A stretch of DNA of 64,000 nt from Apoderus coryli (taxonomy: Eukaryota; Arthropoda; Insecta; Coleoptera; Attelabidae). Made by a program: the position numbers and the translations under genes. Under the pieces are notes generated by a model. That model was not told the origin of the DNA and did no database searches. It was given only the letters and a program-made list of their open reading frames with translations. Below are positions 10,120 to 36,094 of this stretch, piece after piece. The stretch lies in contig OU452203.1 in assembly GCA_911728435.2 (NCBI GenBank), positions 10,995,651-11,059,650 on the forward strand. The letters run 5' to 3'. Every line of letters begins with the position of its first letter. Positions within the stretch are counted from its first letter, which is position 1.

Positions 10120-12429
10120 ATTTAGTTTATCGTTTTTGATATTGGCGTTTTCGTTACGATAGTGTTGTGAGCTGTTATTGAAAGAATTTTATACTTCCTC
10201 GAATAAGACCTTAGACATTTTGGTGTTTTTGTGAATTTAATTAGTATATTATGTTTAAAGTTGTGTGAACATTTAAAAAACAAAACTCGTTTTGATCTGT
10301 TGTGTCTAACGATCACATGACAATGTCATAATACTAAGTAGTAGGTAGGTACAAAAATACTACAGAATATATTTTTACCGAGATATAGACCGAAAACACC
10401 CTTATGACACTTGGATATGTAATGCAAAATTTTATAAAATAACTATTTTTAATGCTTTTTTTACAAGAATATTTTTTAAGGCATCAAAAATACATTATAT
10501 TTTTTCGATGATAACGTTTAGAAATGTATTCAGCAAAACAAAACATGGACAAAGATTGTAACTCTCTAAACATAAATTTAAAATTATTGCTATAACTTAG
10601 AACTTGAAGATTACATTTTATTGTAACACTAATGTTTTAACTTTGGAAATAAAAATTGTTAATTTATACTATTTAATTAAAAGCCCACAGAAAAGAGATC
10701 CATTATGTCCGTAGATAAATGTTTATAACTGTAAATAATGCCGTGATAAAGCAAGCCGGTCGCCGGTGACGTGTAGTTGGTTGTGGTGGGCCAAGATCAA
10801 TTGAGGCAACCTATTTAAGTTAATGCGCTTTGCAATACGTCCACAAATAACGACAGGTACAATCCTTATTAGTGGCGCACCTTACTAAAAACGAAAAGCG
10901 CATGCTCTGATATCAAAATAAGGTCGACGATATTAGTGACTGGGCTTGACAATCGTTCCCATATCTCTCAAATATTTCTTATGTAAAGAAAATTTTGCAT
11001 ATCGTGGGTTTCATCATTAAATTATTTTCTTCCATATAGCAGATGTTATAAATTAATGTCATTTTAACACATATTCCTCTGTCAAAACTCACTTCACCAA
11101 CCCATTCAAGCCTCAATGCAATGAGTCTGAGTAATATTTTCTCATCACTTTAACTGCTGTGTGTAGTAAATGCAGATTCTATAGTCCATTCTTTATTACA
11201 ACCTTCATTCTATACGGTATATTAATTTGTTGTCACTTGTATGGCTCGCTACATGAGAGCAGCAACAAGACTAGATCATCAAAATGGCGGCTTCTCTATC
11301 TCGCTTTATTCCGTTCGGATGCGCATACGCTTTTGAGCGATAATATTCCCTATAATATATGGATAAAATATTAATAAATTAATATTACTTTGGACAAGGA
11401 TAATAAAAAAATATAAATCAAAAAACAGATTTTTTTGTAAATAGAAAATATATGGTAACATCGACAGGGCTCCTATAAATGCACTTGCAAATTTCGGCTA
11501 AAAATTTGTTAATTTTGCCGATATGTCCACTCCACCTTAAGTGAAAAATCTAACTTCAAATTCATGAAAAGAGTAAAGGTGACTTGAGTAAGTACTTGTA
11601 TCTTTAATTTATTTAAATGTTATATTCTTACTAAGTACTAAATGTTTTTTAATCGATTAGGATGTTTATGATGTACCTCTAAATATCGTGTTTGCAATCC
11701 AATCTAGACAGCTGTGAAGTTAGGGAAGTACGGATTCCAATAAGATAGCAAAATTTCGGTTATTTGTCCATATCTACGTTTGAATAAAAAGTTATCTACC
11801 CAATAACATCTAAAGGTGTTACTGATCTATCACGAAATTATCTTTACCTTTTAATTCACTTTACACTTTGCTGTAAATGTACAACCAAAGATATGGAGTG
11901 TGTCCATATTTCTGACCTGATCACCACATGATATTCGCAGTCGACAACTTACCGATTTGTAGAAACAAATGAAATTAAGAGAAAAAAAGACAAAACGATA
12001 ATCAACTTTTTTATTGCAATAATAGCATAAATTGACCAAGAGTCAATTTTGTATTTAATATTGTTACACTTTTTAGGTATTTCGAATGGATTACATCCGT
12101 TGAACAGTGCCTATGAACTGATGGAGTTATTTTCGACCTTTGTTATTCGAGTAATTATGAATGATGTCTGTTTATAAAGACAATGCTTTAACCCATATAC
12201 CTAATATGTGTTTTAATAATTGATTTGGGTTGCAACTAAACAAAACATTAGGCAACGCTGTAGATCGTTGTTTTATTTACTTATCTCAGATCTTTATTGC
12301 AGTACAGTTGGCAAAGTATATTGGTTACTATTTAAATTTTATTAAATTTATCTATTACCTATATAGCCGTCTAAGACTTAGTTAAAATCAATATAGAATT
12401 TAATATTATTTATTTTTGATGCACCTACA
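10120..12429. other. Upstream region of Gmd, no gene recognised
   Basis: A+T-rich sequence with a moderately G+C-rich stretch near 10740-10870. The Gmd promoter and 5' UTR must lie within or upstream of this region, but I cannot place a start site. No transposon tail, long ORF or strong palindrome was noticed. Confidence 0.4.
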
Positions 12430-26058
<13,629 letters not shown>

Positions 26059-26224
26059 TTTTATTTGTACTAATTTATTATGTAGGTATTGTATTGTGTT
26101 TTGTGTATATTTGTCTAATAAGTGTTTTATATAAACATTACCTATTTAAATATTTTACATTCCGTTATAAATCTTTATTATTGAATAAATTAGTTTAGAG
26201 AGTTCTGCAAGTGTCATGTTTACT

Positions 26225-26590
26225 TTCCCGACCTAGGGAAAGTATTGTGAACGCGCTAAAAAAAATTGAGATAAATTTTGAGGTTCCTTCAGACGACTAA
26301 GACCATTTCCAGATGGAAGTTTGTCTGTATTCTTCCACGACAGCACCTAAACGCTTCAACCATTTGACCTAAATTTTGGGGTATTAGTTTGGGGGAGTCT
26401 TAGGATGAACCCATTAGTTTTTGGTTAAAATTGCTTTAACCTTGTGATATAGGTGCCACCAACCACCAAATTCTCAAATAGCAGTAGGGGTCGAGTGGTA
26501 CAGCATTTGAAAGCAATGCTCTTACAGCAATAAGTTAGTTTTGAAATTTATCTCCATAGTTCTCGAGAAAATTGAGTTTAAAATTTCACC
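26225..26590 (-). repeat. Dispersed repeat, copy 1
   Basis: Its reverse complement matches 35425-35835 for most of its length (TCAATTTTCTCGAGAA start; ACCAAAAACTAATGGGTTCA; ATACTTTCCCTA end) and, in part, 35960-36090. Not recognised as coding. Confidence 0.75.
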
Positions 26591-26649
26591 AGTTAGGTAG
26601 TTGGTCCTTATATCTCTTATATATATTAGAGGTATTTAGTCGACGTAAT

Positions 26650-26725
26650 CCGTATGAGGGGAATTGTCAGTGGTAGAGTGCGCGCGTTACTTGCGGAAAG
26701 TCTTATGTTCAAATCCGAGCTCTTG
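26650..26725 (+). repeat. tRNA-like (SINE-head-like) sequence
   Basis: Contains TCAGTGGTAGAGTGCG, resembling a tRNA D-arm/A box, and GTTCAAATCC, resembling a T-arm/B box, at roughly tRNA spacing. The stems do not pair well, so it is not a functional tRNA gene. It is followed by a T-run and (AAT)n. It is best read as a tRNA-derived SINE head or tRNA pseudogene. Confidence 0.4.
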
Positions 26726-26815
26726 CATTTTTTTTATTGGAAATACAATAATAATAATAATAATTAAAATTCTGTTTTGTTACAAAGGTAATATATTTTA
26801 AATTGTATTATATTT

Positions 26816-27070
26816 TTGCTGGGAAAGTTTTGGGGTGACAAAAACAATTTTTTTCTAGATTGGGATGACGTCCACAATATAAATGTACGCTATAAACACA
26901 CACTCACTGCCTCCGCACACTCCTCAGAGTTATTCAAGAGATCTTTTTCATATAATATCATTAAATGTATGAACGAATTACCAGCTCAACTCAAATCGTT
27001 AAGTATGCCTCAATTTAAATATCATTTGCGTGCAAAACACGTAAATGATCAACACAATGACTGGTGAAAG
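26816..27070 (+). mobile_element. Non-LTR retrotransposon C-terminal fragment
   Basis: The frame reads DVHNINVRYKHTLTASAHSS, ELFKRSFSYNIIKCMNELPA and QLKSLSMPQFKYHLR, stop at 27065-27067. The pattern (Arg-Ser-Phe, Asn-x-Leu-Pro, x-Phe-Lys) is the extreme C-terminus of Jockey-like ORF2. It is heavily 5'-truncated, as is common in these elements. Confidence 0.7.
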
Positions 27071-27224
27071 GTTATACGCAATGCTCTGCCCTTGGACTAT
27101 CATTATGATTTTTGATTGGAATATGTGCGAGGTGGAAATTAATTACTCAATGTAATGTTTTCCAGATTTTCTGTATTATCTGTGGTTAATCTTAGGTTAA
27201 GTTAAAATAACATGTTTGATTATA

Positions 27225-29460
27225 ATAATTATAATAATAATAGCATTTATTTGCCCAAAAGTTTACAAACCCTTTACAGGACAAATATCTTAAATTAATA
27301 CCAATAATACAATATCCAATAGATTAATATGTAACAGATTAAAAAAATAACAATAATTTAAACCCCATAATAACAATTCTAATTATTAAAGTGCTCAGTG
27401 GCACATCCTAGAACTTCACTCAAACCCGAACCCAGTGCGCGCAAATACAATTGTAGTTAGCACACATTATACTAATAGGAGAACGTAGAAGCACATTCGT
27501 CCTTGCTCTGTCAATGTGAAAAGTCTGATTATATCGACCTTCCATTCTTGGAACACTAACATTTACTTTTCCAAGCATATATCAGGACAATCTATTTTAC
27601 CATGAAGAAGCTTATATAAGAATACAATTGAATTTAAAATTCTTGTCTCCAAGCTTTGTAAATTAAATCGATGTAAGAGTATGTTATAATCGATGCCCCC
27701 TTCAGGATAAATTCCTTCATCTTTAAACATTAAGAATTTCAAGAACCTATGTTGGATTTTTTTAACTGTAGTTTTATGCGTATTATATAGAACCATCAAT
27801 GAACTACCATTATTAAAGTGTCTGGTATTTCTAACTATAAAACCATATGTTTTGTTGGCCTCCGTTACTTTGGTCAAGATGTGATCCACGAAACCAAGTC
27901 CTGGATCAAAAATAATTCCAAGATCAACCACAGAATCAACGGAAGATATGACTGTCCTACCCACTCTATACAAATGCTGAATTTTACTTTTTTTCTTTGT
28001 AAATGTCATACTCTTGCATTTAGTTGGATTTATAATTCAATATTATTTTTCCGACACCATTCCAACACATGATACAAATCAGCTTGAAGCTCATCACAGT
28101 CATCAATATTCTTAATTTCGTAGAAAATCTTCAAATCATCCGCAAACAATAACTTGTCACAATTCAGTTTGTTAAACAAATCATTTACGAACAAGAAGAA
28201 CAATGGACCCAAGTTAGAACCCTGAGGCACACCTGAAAGTGAGCGATATGTGAATAACCTGGATCCATTATATGATACAATCTGCTTTCTATTCGAAAGA
28301 TGTGAATTAAAAAAATGCTTAAGTCCGTAACAAAACGAAATTGGTCCAAAATATCAAACGCCTTCGCGAAGTTCGTGTATATCACATCCATTGGCCGCCC
28401 TTATCAATCACCTCTGAAATATTTTGAGTCATTAATGCCAGATTACTAGTGATAGATCTCATTGACATGAAACCATGTTGCATCGAAGTAATCTTATCTC
28501 GGGCGGACATATGTATGCGATCAAACAACACACACTCAAATAGCTTACAGAAATTGGACAGAATGGATATAGGTCTGTAGTTGTCAACCACTGACCCGAC
28601 TTAAATAGAGGAACTTTTTCTATTGAACTGGAAATGTGTTACTTTTTAATGATAAATTGAAAATAAAACATAGTGGAGCAACAAGCGCCAGAACACAGTC
28701 TTTGACCAAAAACGATGGTATACCATCAGGCCCAGATGTTAATTTTTTTTTAATTTTTTACCCGCCAAAATAATTTCATTCTCCATAACGCTCCCAATGC
28801 TGACCGGGTTCACGCACGATAAAATTTGTAAATCAGATCGTGATCCTGACGAACACATGTACACACTCTCAAAAAAGCTGGCAAAAGTATTAACTATATC
28901 TTGTGGATCATTAATTTCTATATCATTATACATCATTACTCCTGGGATTCTAGATGATTTACTCTTCGACTGAAAATATCTCCAAAACTACCTAGGTTCA
29001 CTTGCTATATTATTCTGAACCTTATCAATATAATTATCATAAGCAACTCTAGTTTCTATTTATTGCTAACCTAAGCCTTTTAAATTCCTGTAAATAATAC
29101 TGGTCACTATTCCTCTTATACTTCCTAATACATTTTTCCTTTAGTTTAATATTTTTTATGATTGATGACGTATACCAGGTCGGAAATCTACGAGATAAAT
29201 TCTTGTAAATTGGCACATGAGAGTCAATCAAAGAATAACATACTTTATAAAATTCGTCAACATTCTCCATTTCGTAAAGCAAGGTCCAGACAGCACCGAA
29301 AATCAGCCCTCTTAAAGTTGTATGTTTTGCGTTCCTTTATAGATCTATGTATGCTTCTTGTTAAACAATTTTGAAAAAGAAATATTAAGACAAGGATGGT
29401 GATTGTCCTCAGGGACAAGAGGGCATTCCTTTCGACCAACAGTACAGACAGCATTTGACA
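27225..29460 (-). mobile_element. Jockey-like non-LTR retrotransposon, nearly complete RT, minus strand
   Basis: Read right to left: endonuclease C-terminal remnant near 29450; linker FYKVCYSLIDSHVPIYKNL and RRFPTWYTSSIIKNIKLKEK (29250-29100); NDIEINDPQDIVNTFASFFE (28900); a GPDG-type block (28740); NYRPISILSNFCKLFECVLF (28580); MQHGFMSMRSITSNLALM (28490); a TNFAKAFDILDQ block (28370); MPQGSNLGPLFFLFVNDLF (28230) and the catalytic FADDLKIF (about 28160-28137); then the thumb and C-terminal region to 27563. It is interrupted by several frameshifts. The left end is a (TAA)n-type tail at 27225-27245. The catalytic Asp pair is present, but there is no intact ORF. Confidence 0.85.
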
Positions 29461-29519
29461 AAACTAAATCAACACACGATCATTTACATTAAGTACAAAA
29501 TTATACAAATTGTATCTTC

Positions 29520-29605
29520 TATTGTAAATTATTGATGGTAATTGGGTGAATCTCGCCCATAAGTAAAGAAATACTTAAATAAAGACCTTTGTTATTATTA
29601 TTAAG
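29520..29605 (+). repeat. Possible 3' tail of a plus-strand non-LTR element
   Basis: GGTGAATCTCGCCCATAAGT followed by AAATAAAG and (TTA)n resembles the 3' UTR-plus-tail of the retrotransposon ending at 3405. No coding remnant precedes it. Confidence 0.35.
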
Positions 29606-29609
29606 CATT

Positions 29610-30780
29610 AAAAATGCAGTAGTCTCCTTTTTCCTAAATATTTTATAGGGTTTAGAATCCCTTCTTTCAGAAAACTGATCTGCATATTAGGAACGGTAAT
29701 AGTAAACAATTACTGGTTGAGAATTTAGAGCAGGGTACGGCTAATCTTCCGTTATCAGGTGTTCTCTAGGATCTAAGTATCGATGAAAGCACACAAAACC
29801 TTACAATTTCCATAAAACGTTAAAGTTACCTTTATAAAACTGAAACAACTTGGAAACAACATATTAAAAATTAAATAAGTATGTGTTTCAACTGAAAGTC
29901 CCAATCCAAAACATAGTTTTTGCTAAATTTCATAAATTCAACGTCAATAAATTCACTTCCTGATCAATCAATAGGCAAAAGGATTCACACAATTAGGAAA
30001 AGAAACACATAATACCTCATACTATGCTGACGGGATGTTTCGTCGATATAATTTCATTTAGACTACCCTGTATTTGATGAAGATTAAATTAATTATCTAT
30101 TAATCACCATAAGGTTTTCCTATAGATATGTATATTTTTAATTTTGCAAAGAAAAAGCACATATTGGTAGTAATAGGAAGAATTTTTCAAAATTATATTT
30201 ATTTAAACAATAACATAATAAATAAATACATTTTTAACTAAATTAAATAACAAGATATACATAAATACTAATAAATGATATAATAAATGTTCAAAATGAA
30301 TCGACTCTAGGCACATTTGAATCCTTTTCTTAAATCCTTCAACCACTTTGACTACACGAGGTCTCGCTTCTAAATGCTTAGTTTATTTGCTCCTTCATCT
30401 CCTCTATTAAAAAAGTTTTCATTTTCGACGATTTTGTTCCTGCCCATGTACAAAATTCAACACGAATTAAAATCAATATTGAAAAGTTCTTGATGCAGTT
30501 GCACTGTGTTTGGGTGGTATCTTGCGTTAAACTGCCTTAACAGGCTCTCAAGACCGCTTTTTTGGGATGATTTTGCGTCGGAAACCTTTGAGCGTAAACT
30601 TGCGATGCCAGTAAAGCGTATTTGGACCATTCTCCCAGAATAAAAATCATGTCTATTCTTTCTCCTTTGGAATAGGTTCGCAGTTTTGATTAATTGAATT
30701 AAATCAAATATCACAGATAAAAAACTGTTTTATGAAAAATTCCCAACTCTTAGGTAAGAATTTTGACTATTTGACAGTAA
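29610..30780. other. Intergenic, nothing recognised
   Basis: A+T-rich. One ACCCTGTATTT motif near 30065 suggests an element edge. The 30457-30714 minus frame is not recognisable. Confidence 0.4.
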
Positions 30781-30784
30781 ATAA

Positions 30785-31375
30785 TACAGAGGGTGCAGAA
30801 CTCTTGTTGTCGATTAATATATAGCCTAAGAAGAGGCGATCACATTTCTCATAAAATGGCTGAAACCGGTTGGCTTAACATGAATAATAGAAGACGTAGC
30901 CATCTGGCAAATTTTACACATGGGCTTCTAACTAGTGACAGGGGTAGCAAATATTTAAAAAACAAGTTTGTAAAAAGATCAATGATTAGTGTAAGGGATG
31001 TACGCTGCAACGATAAATACGCTATACCGAGGCATCGCACCGCTGCCTTTTGCCGAAGTCTTTTGTTCTCTGCTATTAAATTGTATAATTCATTACCACA
31101 AGAATTTAAGCTACTTAATATTAATAAGTTTAAATATAAATACAAATCCTTTTTATTGCACCTTCAAAATGTGTGAGCGAGTATGCGTGCGGGCATCATG
31201 CATTGTGCGATGGGATGAATTGGGTTGCGGATGATCTGGAGGTACTGACCTTGATAATATTGTTATAATATTTATTTTCCATCTATGTTTTAAATGCGTA
31301 TTATCTCTAGCTAGACTGCGCCCTAAATTTTTTGTAATGTTTGTTTTGTATTTTTGGATTATGGAAATAAAGGCG

Positions 31376-31411
<36 letters not shown>

Positions 31412-31412
31412 A
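30785..31412 (+). mobile_element. Non-LTR retrotransposon C-terminal fragment with (TTA)n tail
   Basis: The frame to 31176 reads RRGDHISHKMAETGWLNMNN, RRRSHLANFTHGLLTSDRGS and later RTAAFCRSLLFSAIKLYNSL then PQEFKLLNINKFKYKYKSF. This is the C-terminal domain of a Jockey/CR1-like ORF2. A 200-bp 3' UTR ends in AATAAAGGCGA and a (TTA)n tract at about 31378-31411. It is 5'-truncated. Confidence 0.8.
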
Positions 31413-31699
31413 TATCAAATTAAAAAAAAATTATTCTGTTTTTTCAAATTCTCATGGCTGACTTGATAAATATTATAATTTTGAAATTTCTTCCAATTAT
31501 TACCAATAAGTGTGCCTCTTCCATGTGAAATTAACTTTAACTTTAATTTTTGCATCATCAAATACCGGGTGGTCTACATGAAACTAAGAGATTTAATTAA
31601 AAATTCGCCTAATATTATGAATATGTGCATTTTCCACGAAAACGTCAAGAGTTATCCATAGGAAAGTATTATAATATTTGACATATAATTACTTTGTGC

Positions 31700-32345
31700 A
31701 TCTATATATCATATAGATATAGATGTATCCCTGCTATGGTTGTTACAAGCAAAACATCGAAGGAGTGCAACGCAAATTTTTGAAGTATCTTTGCTTTAAA
31801 TCCGATGGTAGTTATTCTGAGCGTGGTGTGCCGTATGGCTATCTAACGGGCAGATTTGGTGTGCAATCATTGCAATTGAGGCGGGATCTTGCATGCATAA
31901 GCAATGCAAGTGTTTAATGGCGTTATTGATTGTCCTGAGCTGCTTGAGGGATTTCGTCTTACTGTTCCGCGAATAAACTCAGGAAACTACCAATTATTTC
32001 ATTGTGATAGAGCTCGAACAAATATTATGTTGAGGTCCCCATTGTCTCGCACGTTTAATGTGGTGTGCCGGAATTGTGATTTGTTTCATGGTACATTGAA
32101 ACATATTTTGGCGGCCGCAGAACTTGTACTTGGTTGTGATGATTGAATTTGATTGTTTATATATTTTTTATGTTTATTTCTTTATTTATATCTCTATTAA
32201 TTTAATTTACTTATGTTATGTAAAGTTATCAAGTTATTGATTGTCTTATATATATTTATATTCTTTGTATTGATACTTTTGTGTGGTTGCTCTGTAACTG
32301 GAAATTTTCTGTTGAGCAATAAAGCATTTATTTATTTATTTATAT
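31700..32345 (+). mobile_element. Non-LTR retrotransposon C-terminal fragment with TTTA tail
   Basis: The frame from 31723 reads YKQNIEGVQRKFLKYLCFKS, DGSYSERGVPYGYLTGRFGV and QSLQLRRDLACI. After a frameshift near 31905 it reads QVFNGVIDCPELLEGFRLTV and PLSRTFNVVCRNCDLFHG. The 3' UTR ends CAATAAAGCATT and (TTTA)n at 32326-32343. It belongs to the same general type as the elements at 1445 and 27225. Confidence 0.8.
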
Positions 32346-32850
32346 ACCGGGTGTTCCATTTGAAATAAACAAGTTATTTAGAACTTTACTTTCATTTAAC
32401 TTATATTATTGGACACCTTGTATTTAGTATTGGGGGATTTTTATATTTGGCGTAACAAGTGATGAGTGGGTATATTTATCAGCCCAGACTGGCCTAAAAA
32501 GAACACATGAATGGGTGTGAATTTTTTTTATTGAAATTATGTCTATATTTTTATAAAAATTAAAATATTTAAAAAACTGTCAGGTTTAGGTGAGATGTAC
32601 TTTAATGAAAGTTAGGTTTATTTTGAACGGGGAATCTAAAAATATATTTATATACAGGACATTCCATTTAAAAAAACAAAATTATGGCTCATTTCTTATA
32701 TTGGGGACACCCTGTATAGATTCACAATATTTTTAAAATGTAGCCATAAATCATTTTTATCGAACCCATGGATAAAACTTTAGGGAAATAAAACAGTTTA
32801 GCCACAATATGCCGTGACGTATGGCGTGAATAACCCTGTACATTTGCGAG
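32345..32850. repeat. Copy of the composite element's outer arm family
   Basis: 32655-32845 matches the right arm near 8392-8580 (ACATTCCATTTAAAAAAAC, GGACACCCTGTATA, GGCGTGAATAACCCTGTA). Another ACACCTTGTATT-type end lies near 32413. This shows that the 4463-8577 arms belong to a dispersed family. Confidence 0.6.
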
Positions 32851-33700
32851 GAAGATGTATTTTGCAACAAAAAAAAAGTATTCTGAACCATTAAATTTGG
32901 ATATTCAATATAAGTAAATATTATTTTCAAATTAGGTGAAAATGAATATTATATATGGCAATGTCAGACCACACACAGTGTATAGTTCAAGCAACCATGA
33001 TCGGGCTGAGATAAAAGGCGGGCATTTCAAAATAAATGCACGAAAGAGATTTATTATATGGAAAACAACAACGTTTAAAACAATAATACAATGTTTGAAG
33101 ATGTACATAGAAAAGCAATAAAAGCCGGTGTAGAACACAAAATATAAATACATAAATACTAGTTAAATGTTCTAGAAATTCGAGTGTTTATTTGTGAAAT
33201 GTTGTGTGTGAACATTAAAATTTTGTTACACAAAAATAACATGCCGCAAGAGATGTACCTACGCTACATTCAGTCCTCGATTTACGTTGGTTAATCTAAT
33301 AAAAAAGCGATGAACAAATTTCGTTTCATTTGTAATCTATGAGTAGAACCTTTGGCGTAGAATAATAGGGGAAGGTGGGGAACATGGCGTAGCTCAGCAA
33401 TTTAATAACATAGATTCTTTGGTTTTTTAATAATTGTTATTTACACAAGCTGTCATAATCATAATCCAATAATAACTATAAAAAATCGAAGGTTAAACTA
33501 TCGATATCGCCTCAATAATTTCTAATGGAGTTGATTGCGGATAAATATTTATTGAATGTTAAATTTAGACAAAAATATATCCATTTTATTTGATGTTATT
33601 AAATTAACGGGATACCCCAATTATATTTACAACAAATTTCTTATATACATGACAGTACCTAAGTCAAAATAAACAAATTCATAATAAATTCAAGATCTGT
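32850..33700. other. Intergenic, nothing recognised
   Basis: A+T-rich sequence without supported coding or hairpins. Confidence 0.4.
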
Positions 33701-34040
33701 TATGAGTTCTACTCAATACAACAATTAATTTGACGTTTAAATTCTAAAAGTGAATTGCAAAAGATATCTATACAATCATGTTCATTCAGAGTGCGAAGAG
33801 TTCTATCAGTAGGAGAAAAGTATGTATAATTATTTCTACTTGTATGGTGAAAGAAGAGATCATGGTGTCGTAAATTACGCACTGGCACATTGAAGAAAAT
33901 CCTATGCAGGACAGCAGGACAATTTATGTTACCTTTCAACACATTATACGCAAATACCAACTCGTTTAAAACTCTGCGTTTACCAAGAGTGTCCAGGTTT
34001 AACGCCCCTCGTAGGTCGGATCTATGATATGTATTCCAGT
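33700..34040 (-). mobile_element. Non-LTR retrotransposon C-terminal fragment
   Basis: The minus strand reads RSDLRGALNLDTLGKRRVLN, ELVFAYNVLKGNINCPAVLH and RIFFNVPVRNLRHHDLFFHH, ending at about 33709. This is the same C-terminal domain as in the other Jockey-like fragments (compare KGNINCP here with NGVIDCP near 31910). It is truncated at both ends. Confidence 0.7.
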
Positions 34041-34044
34041 GAAG

Positions 34045-35420
34045 TTATTGAGATGGACTGGAAAAAGATAGACTTCCGGGTTTCACTGTTTTCTTTATTT
34101 TTATATGCTCTTTCTATCTAGAGAAGACTAATAGTACCATTCCATTTGATTTTTCTAAGAAAATTGACAAAATCGGAAATTGTTTTGTGATAACTCAGAT
34201 CGTGAGAGAAAATATGGACCATAGACAGTTATAGATTTAATTTATATGTGATAACTTAAACAATAAACGGGCCTTAAGGACTTACCTTAATGTTCGTTGG
34301 TTGATGTAATGGGCTGGCCAGCATGCTTATTGATTGATAGTTCTATAATTTCCACATTTACGACAATTACACAAACTTTCACAGATTGCAGTTTAGTTTA
34401 GTTTACGAGAAGATAAATCACACCTATCACTATGGCTGATCGTTTATAATGAAGAGAGTTTATTGAAGATAAAGATGCGGTGCGCGCATTGACAGCTTGT
34501 CCTTAGGCCAAATACGCACAAAAATTTAAATTTAACAACTAAAAGAGAAATAGGTACTTTGATTAATCTCTATATTATAGAAATAGATAGAATAGGGTGA
34601 AGATATTTGAGGAAAAGTAATTAATTTTAAAGGGAATGTACATAAATAAGACGTATACAGTAAGAGTGAACGCGACAGAAACATTGTTATATATCTCCAT
34701 CTAGCGGCCATATATAAAAAATCAGAGCAATACTTTTTTTGATACTCCCAAACATTACCTTTATACTGAGCCTAATTTTATTAAAATCGGACTATCCATA
34801 AGAAAGTTAGACAACTTTTTACAAACCAACATTCTCCGGCTCCTCCACCATTTATTTAAGCATATAGGGAAAAAACGTTTATATAAAAAAGTTTTAGAAT
34901 TATACTTAGATCACCCTCATTAAGTTTAACACTTACGTAATATAAGTATATTTTTAAGTAAACAGTGTTTTTCAATTTAGAGTTAGATTTACGCCCTCTA
35001 GCGGACATTTTAGGAAACAAACTATTTTCCAGCGATTTCGCTTGTCCGCTTTTACTAAAACAAAAAAAATCCTAAAACCGTATCATGATTTTCGAGATAG
35101 AGCCGGCGTCCTTTCTTATCTGTTCACCCGGTACAATATAATCTAAAATATGAGATCACCTGGGTAACGAAATGTTTTTATCAAAGATTTAAAATCTAAA
35201 AAATACACTATTATTTATATTATTATAAATATAAACATAATAATAACCTTCTAAACTAACCCAACTACCTAACTACTTTATTCAAAAATTAGAAATTAAA
35301 GAGTAAAAGTAATAATTATAACATGCTAAGCTAACTCAACAATACCTACCTAACTAGTTTGGTCAAAAATTGAAATAAAAAAAATTCAAGAGCAAATAAA
35401 TGTCGCCGTACTACATATTT
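34045..35420. other. Intergenic, nothing recognised
   Basis: A+T-rich, many short homopolymers, no recognisable gene or element boundary. Confidence 0.4.
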
Positions 35421-35424
35421 GTAA

Positions 35425-35835
35425 CTTATAAGCGCAATTTTCTCGAGAATGATGGAGGCAAATATCAAAAGTAACGTAGCTCGACCTCTACTGCTTGCTG
35501 AGGAGCAGATAAAAATGCTTTCAAATGATAAATCACTCGACACCTACTGCTATTTAAAATGTGAGGGTTGGGTCCACCCCTATCACAGGGCTAAAGCGAT
35601 TGCAACCAAAAACTAATGGGTTCATCCTAGGACTCTGCCAAACTCATATACAAAATTTAGCTCAATTGGTTGAAGCTTTTAGGCGTATCGTGGAAGAATA
35701 CATACAACAGACACACACACTTCCATCTGGAAATGGTCTTACGTCTGAGAGAACTTCAAACTGGTTATATCCGTCTTTATCTCAAATTTTTTGGCGCGTT
35801 CACAATACTTTCCCTATGGGTCGGGAAAGTAATAA
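35425..35835 (+). repeat. Dispersed repeat, copy 2
   Basis: Near-collinear with the reverse complement of 26225-26590, from GCGCAATTTTCTCGAGAA to CAATACTTTCCCTA. Not recognised as coding despite a 103-codon open frame. Confidence 0.75.
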
Positions 35836-35883
35836 TAGTAACATCCTAAACCTATTTTGTTCAAAACTTTAAATACAAAAAAA

Positions 35884-35938
35884 TTGCCACAGCAGGGATC
35901 GAGCCCTGGAGCTTCCGCACGCCGACGGTAGATGATAT
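35884..35938 (-). repeat. tRNA-like sequence, minus strand
   Basis: The reverse complement has GGGCTCGATCCCTG, resembling a tRNA T-arm/B box, preceded by GTGCGGAAGCTC, which aligns with the corresponding part of the plus-strand copy near 26690. No complete cloverleaf can be drawn. Confidence 0.4.
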
Positions 35939-35959
35939 AAAAAGAAATTTCGATATAAT

Positions 35960-36090
35960 TTAAGCGCAATTTTCTCGATAATTATGGAGGCATTTTCAAC
36001 CAAAAACTAATGGGTTCATCCTACGACTCCTCCAAGCTCATATACCAAAATTTAGCTCAATTGGTTGAAGGGTTTAGGCGCTATCGTGGC
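35960..36090 (+). repeat. Dispersed repeat, copy 3 (truncated)
   Basis: Repeats the GCGCAATTTTCTCGA start and AACCAAAAACTAATGGGTTC block of copy 2, and ends after TTTAGGCGCTATCGTGG. The inner 150 bp are deleted. Confidence 0.7.
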
Positions 36091-36094
36091 TTAA

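Noticed and set aside
26650..26725. Functional tRNA gene
   Set aside because: A- and B-box-like sequence present, but acceptor, anticodon and T stems do not pair.
31378..31412. (TTA)n tract as an independent satellite
   Set aside because: It is the 3' tail of the adjacent non-LTR element, as for several others in this window.
35561..35872. 103-codon open frame as a gene
   Set aside because: It lies within the dispersed repeat whose other copies are not open in this frame.
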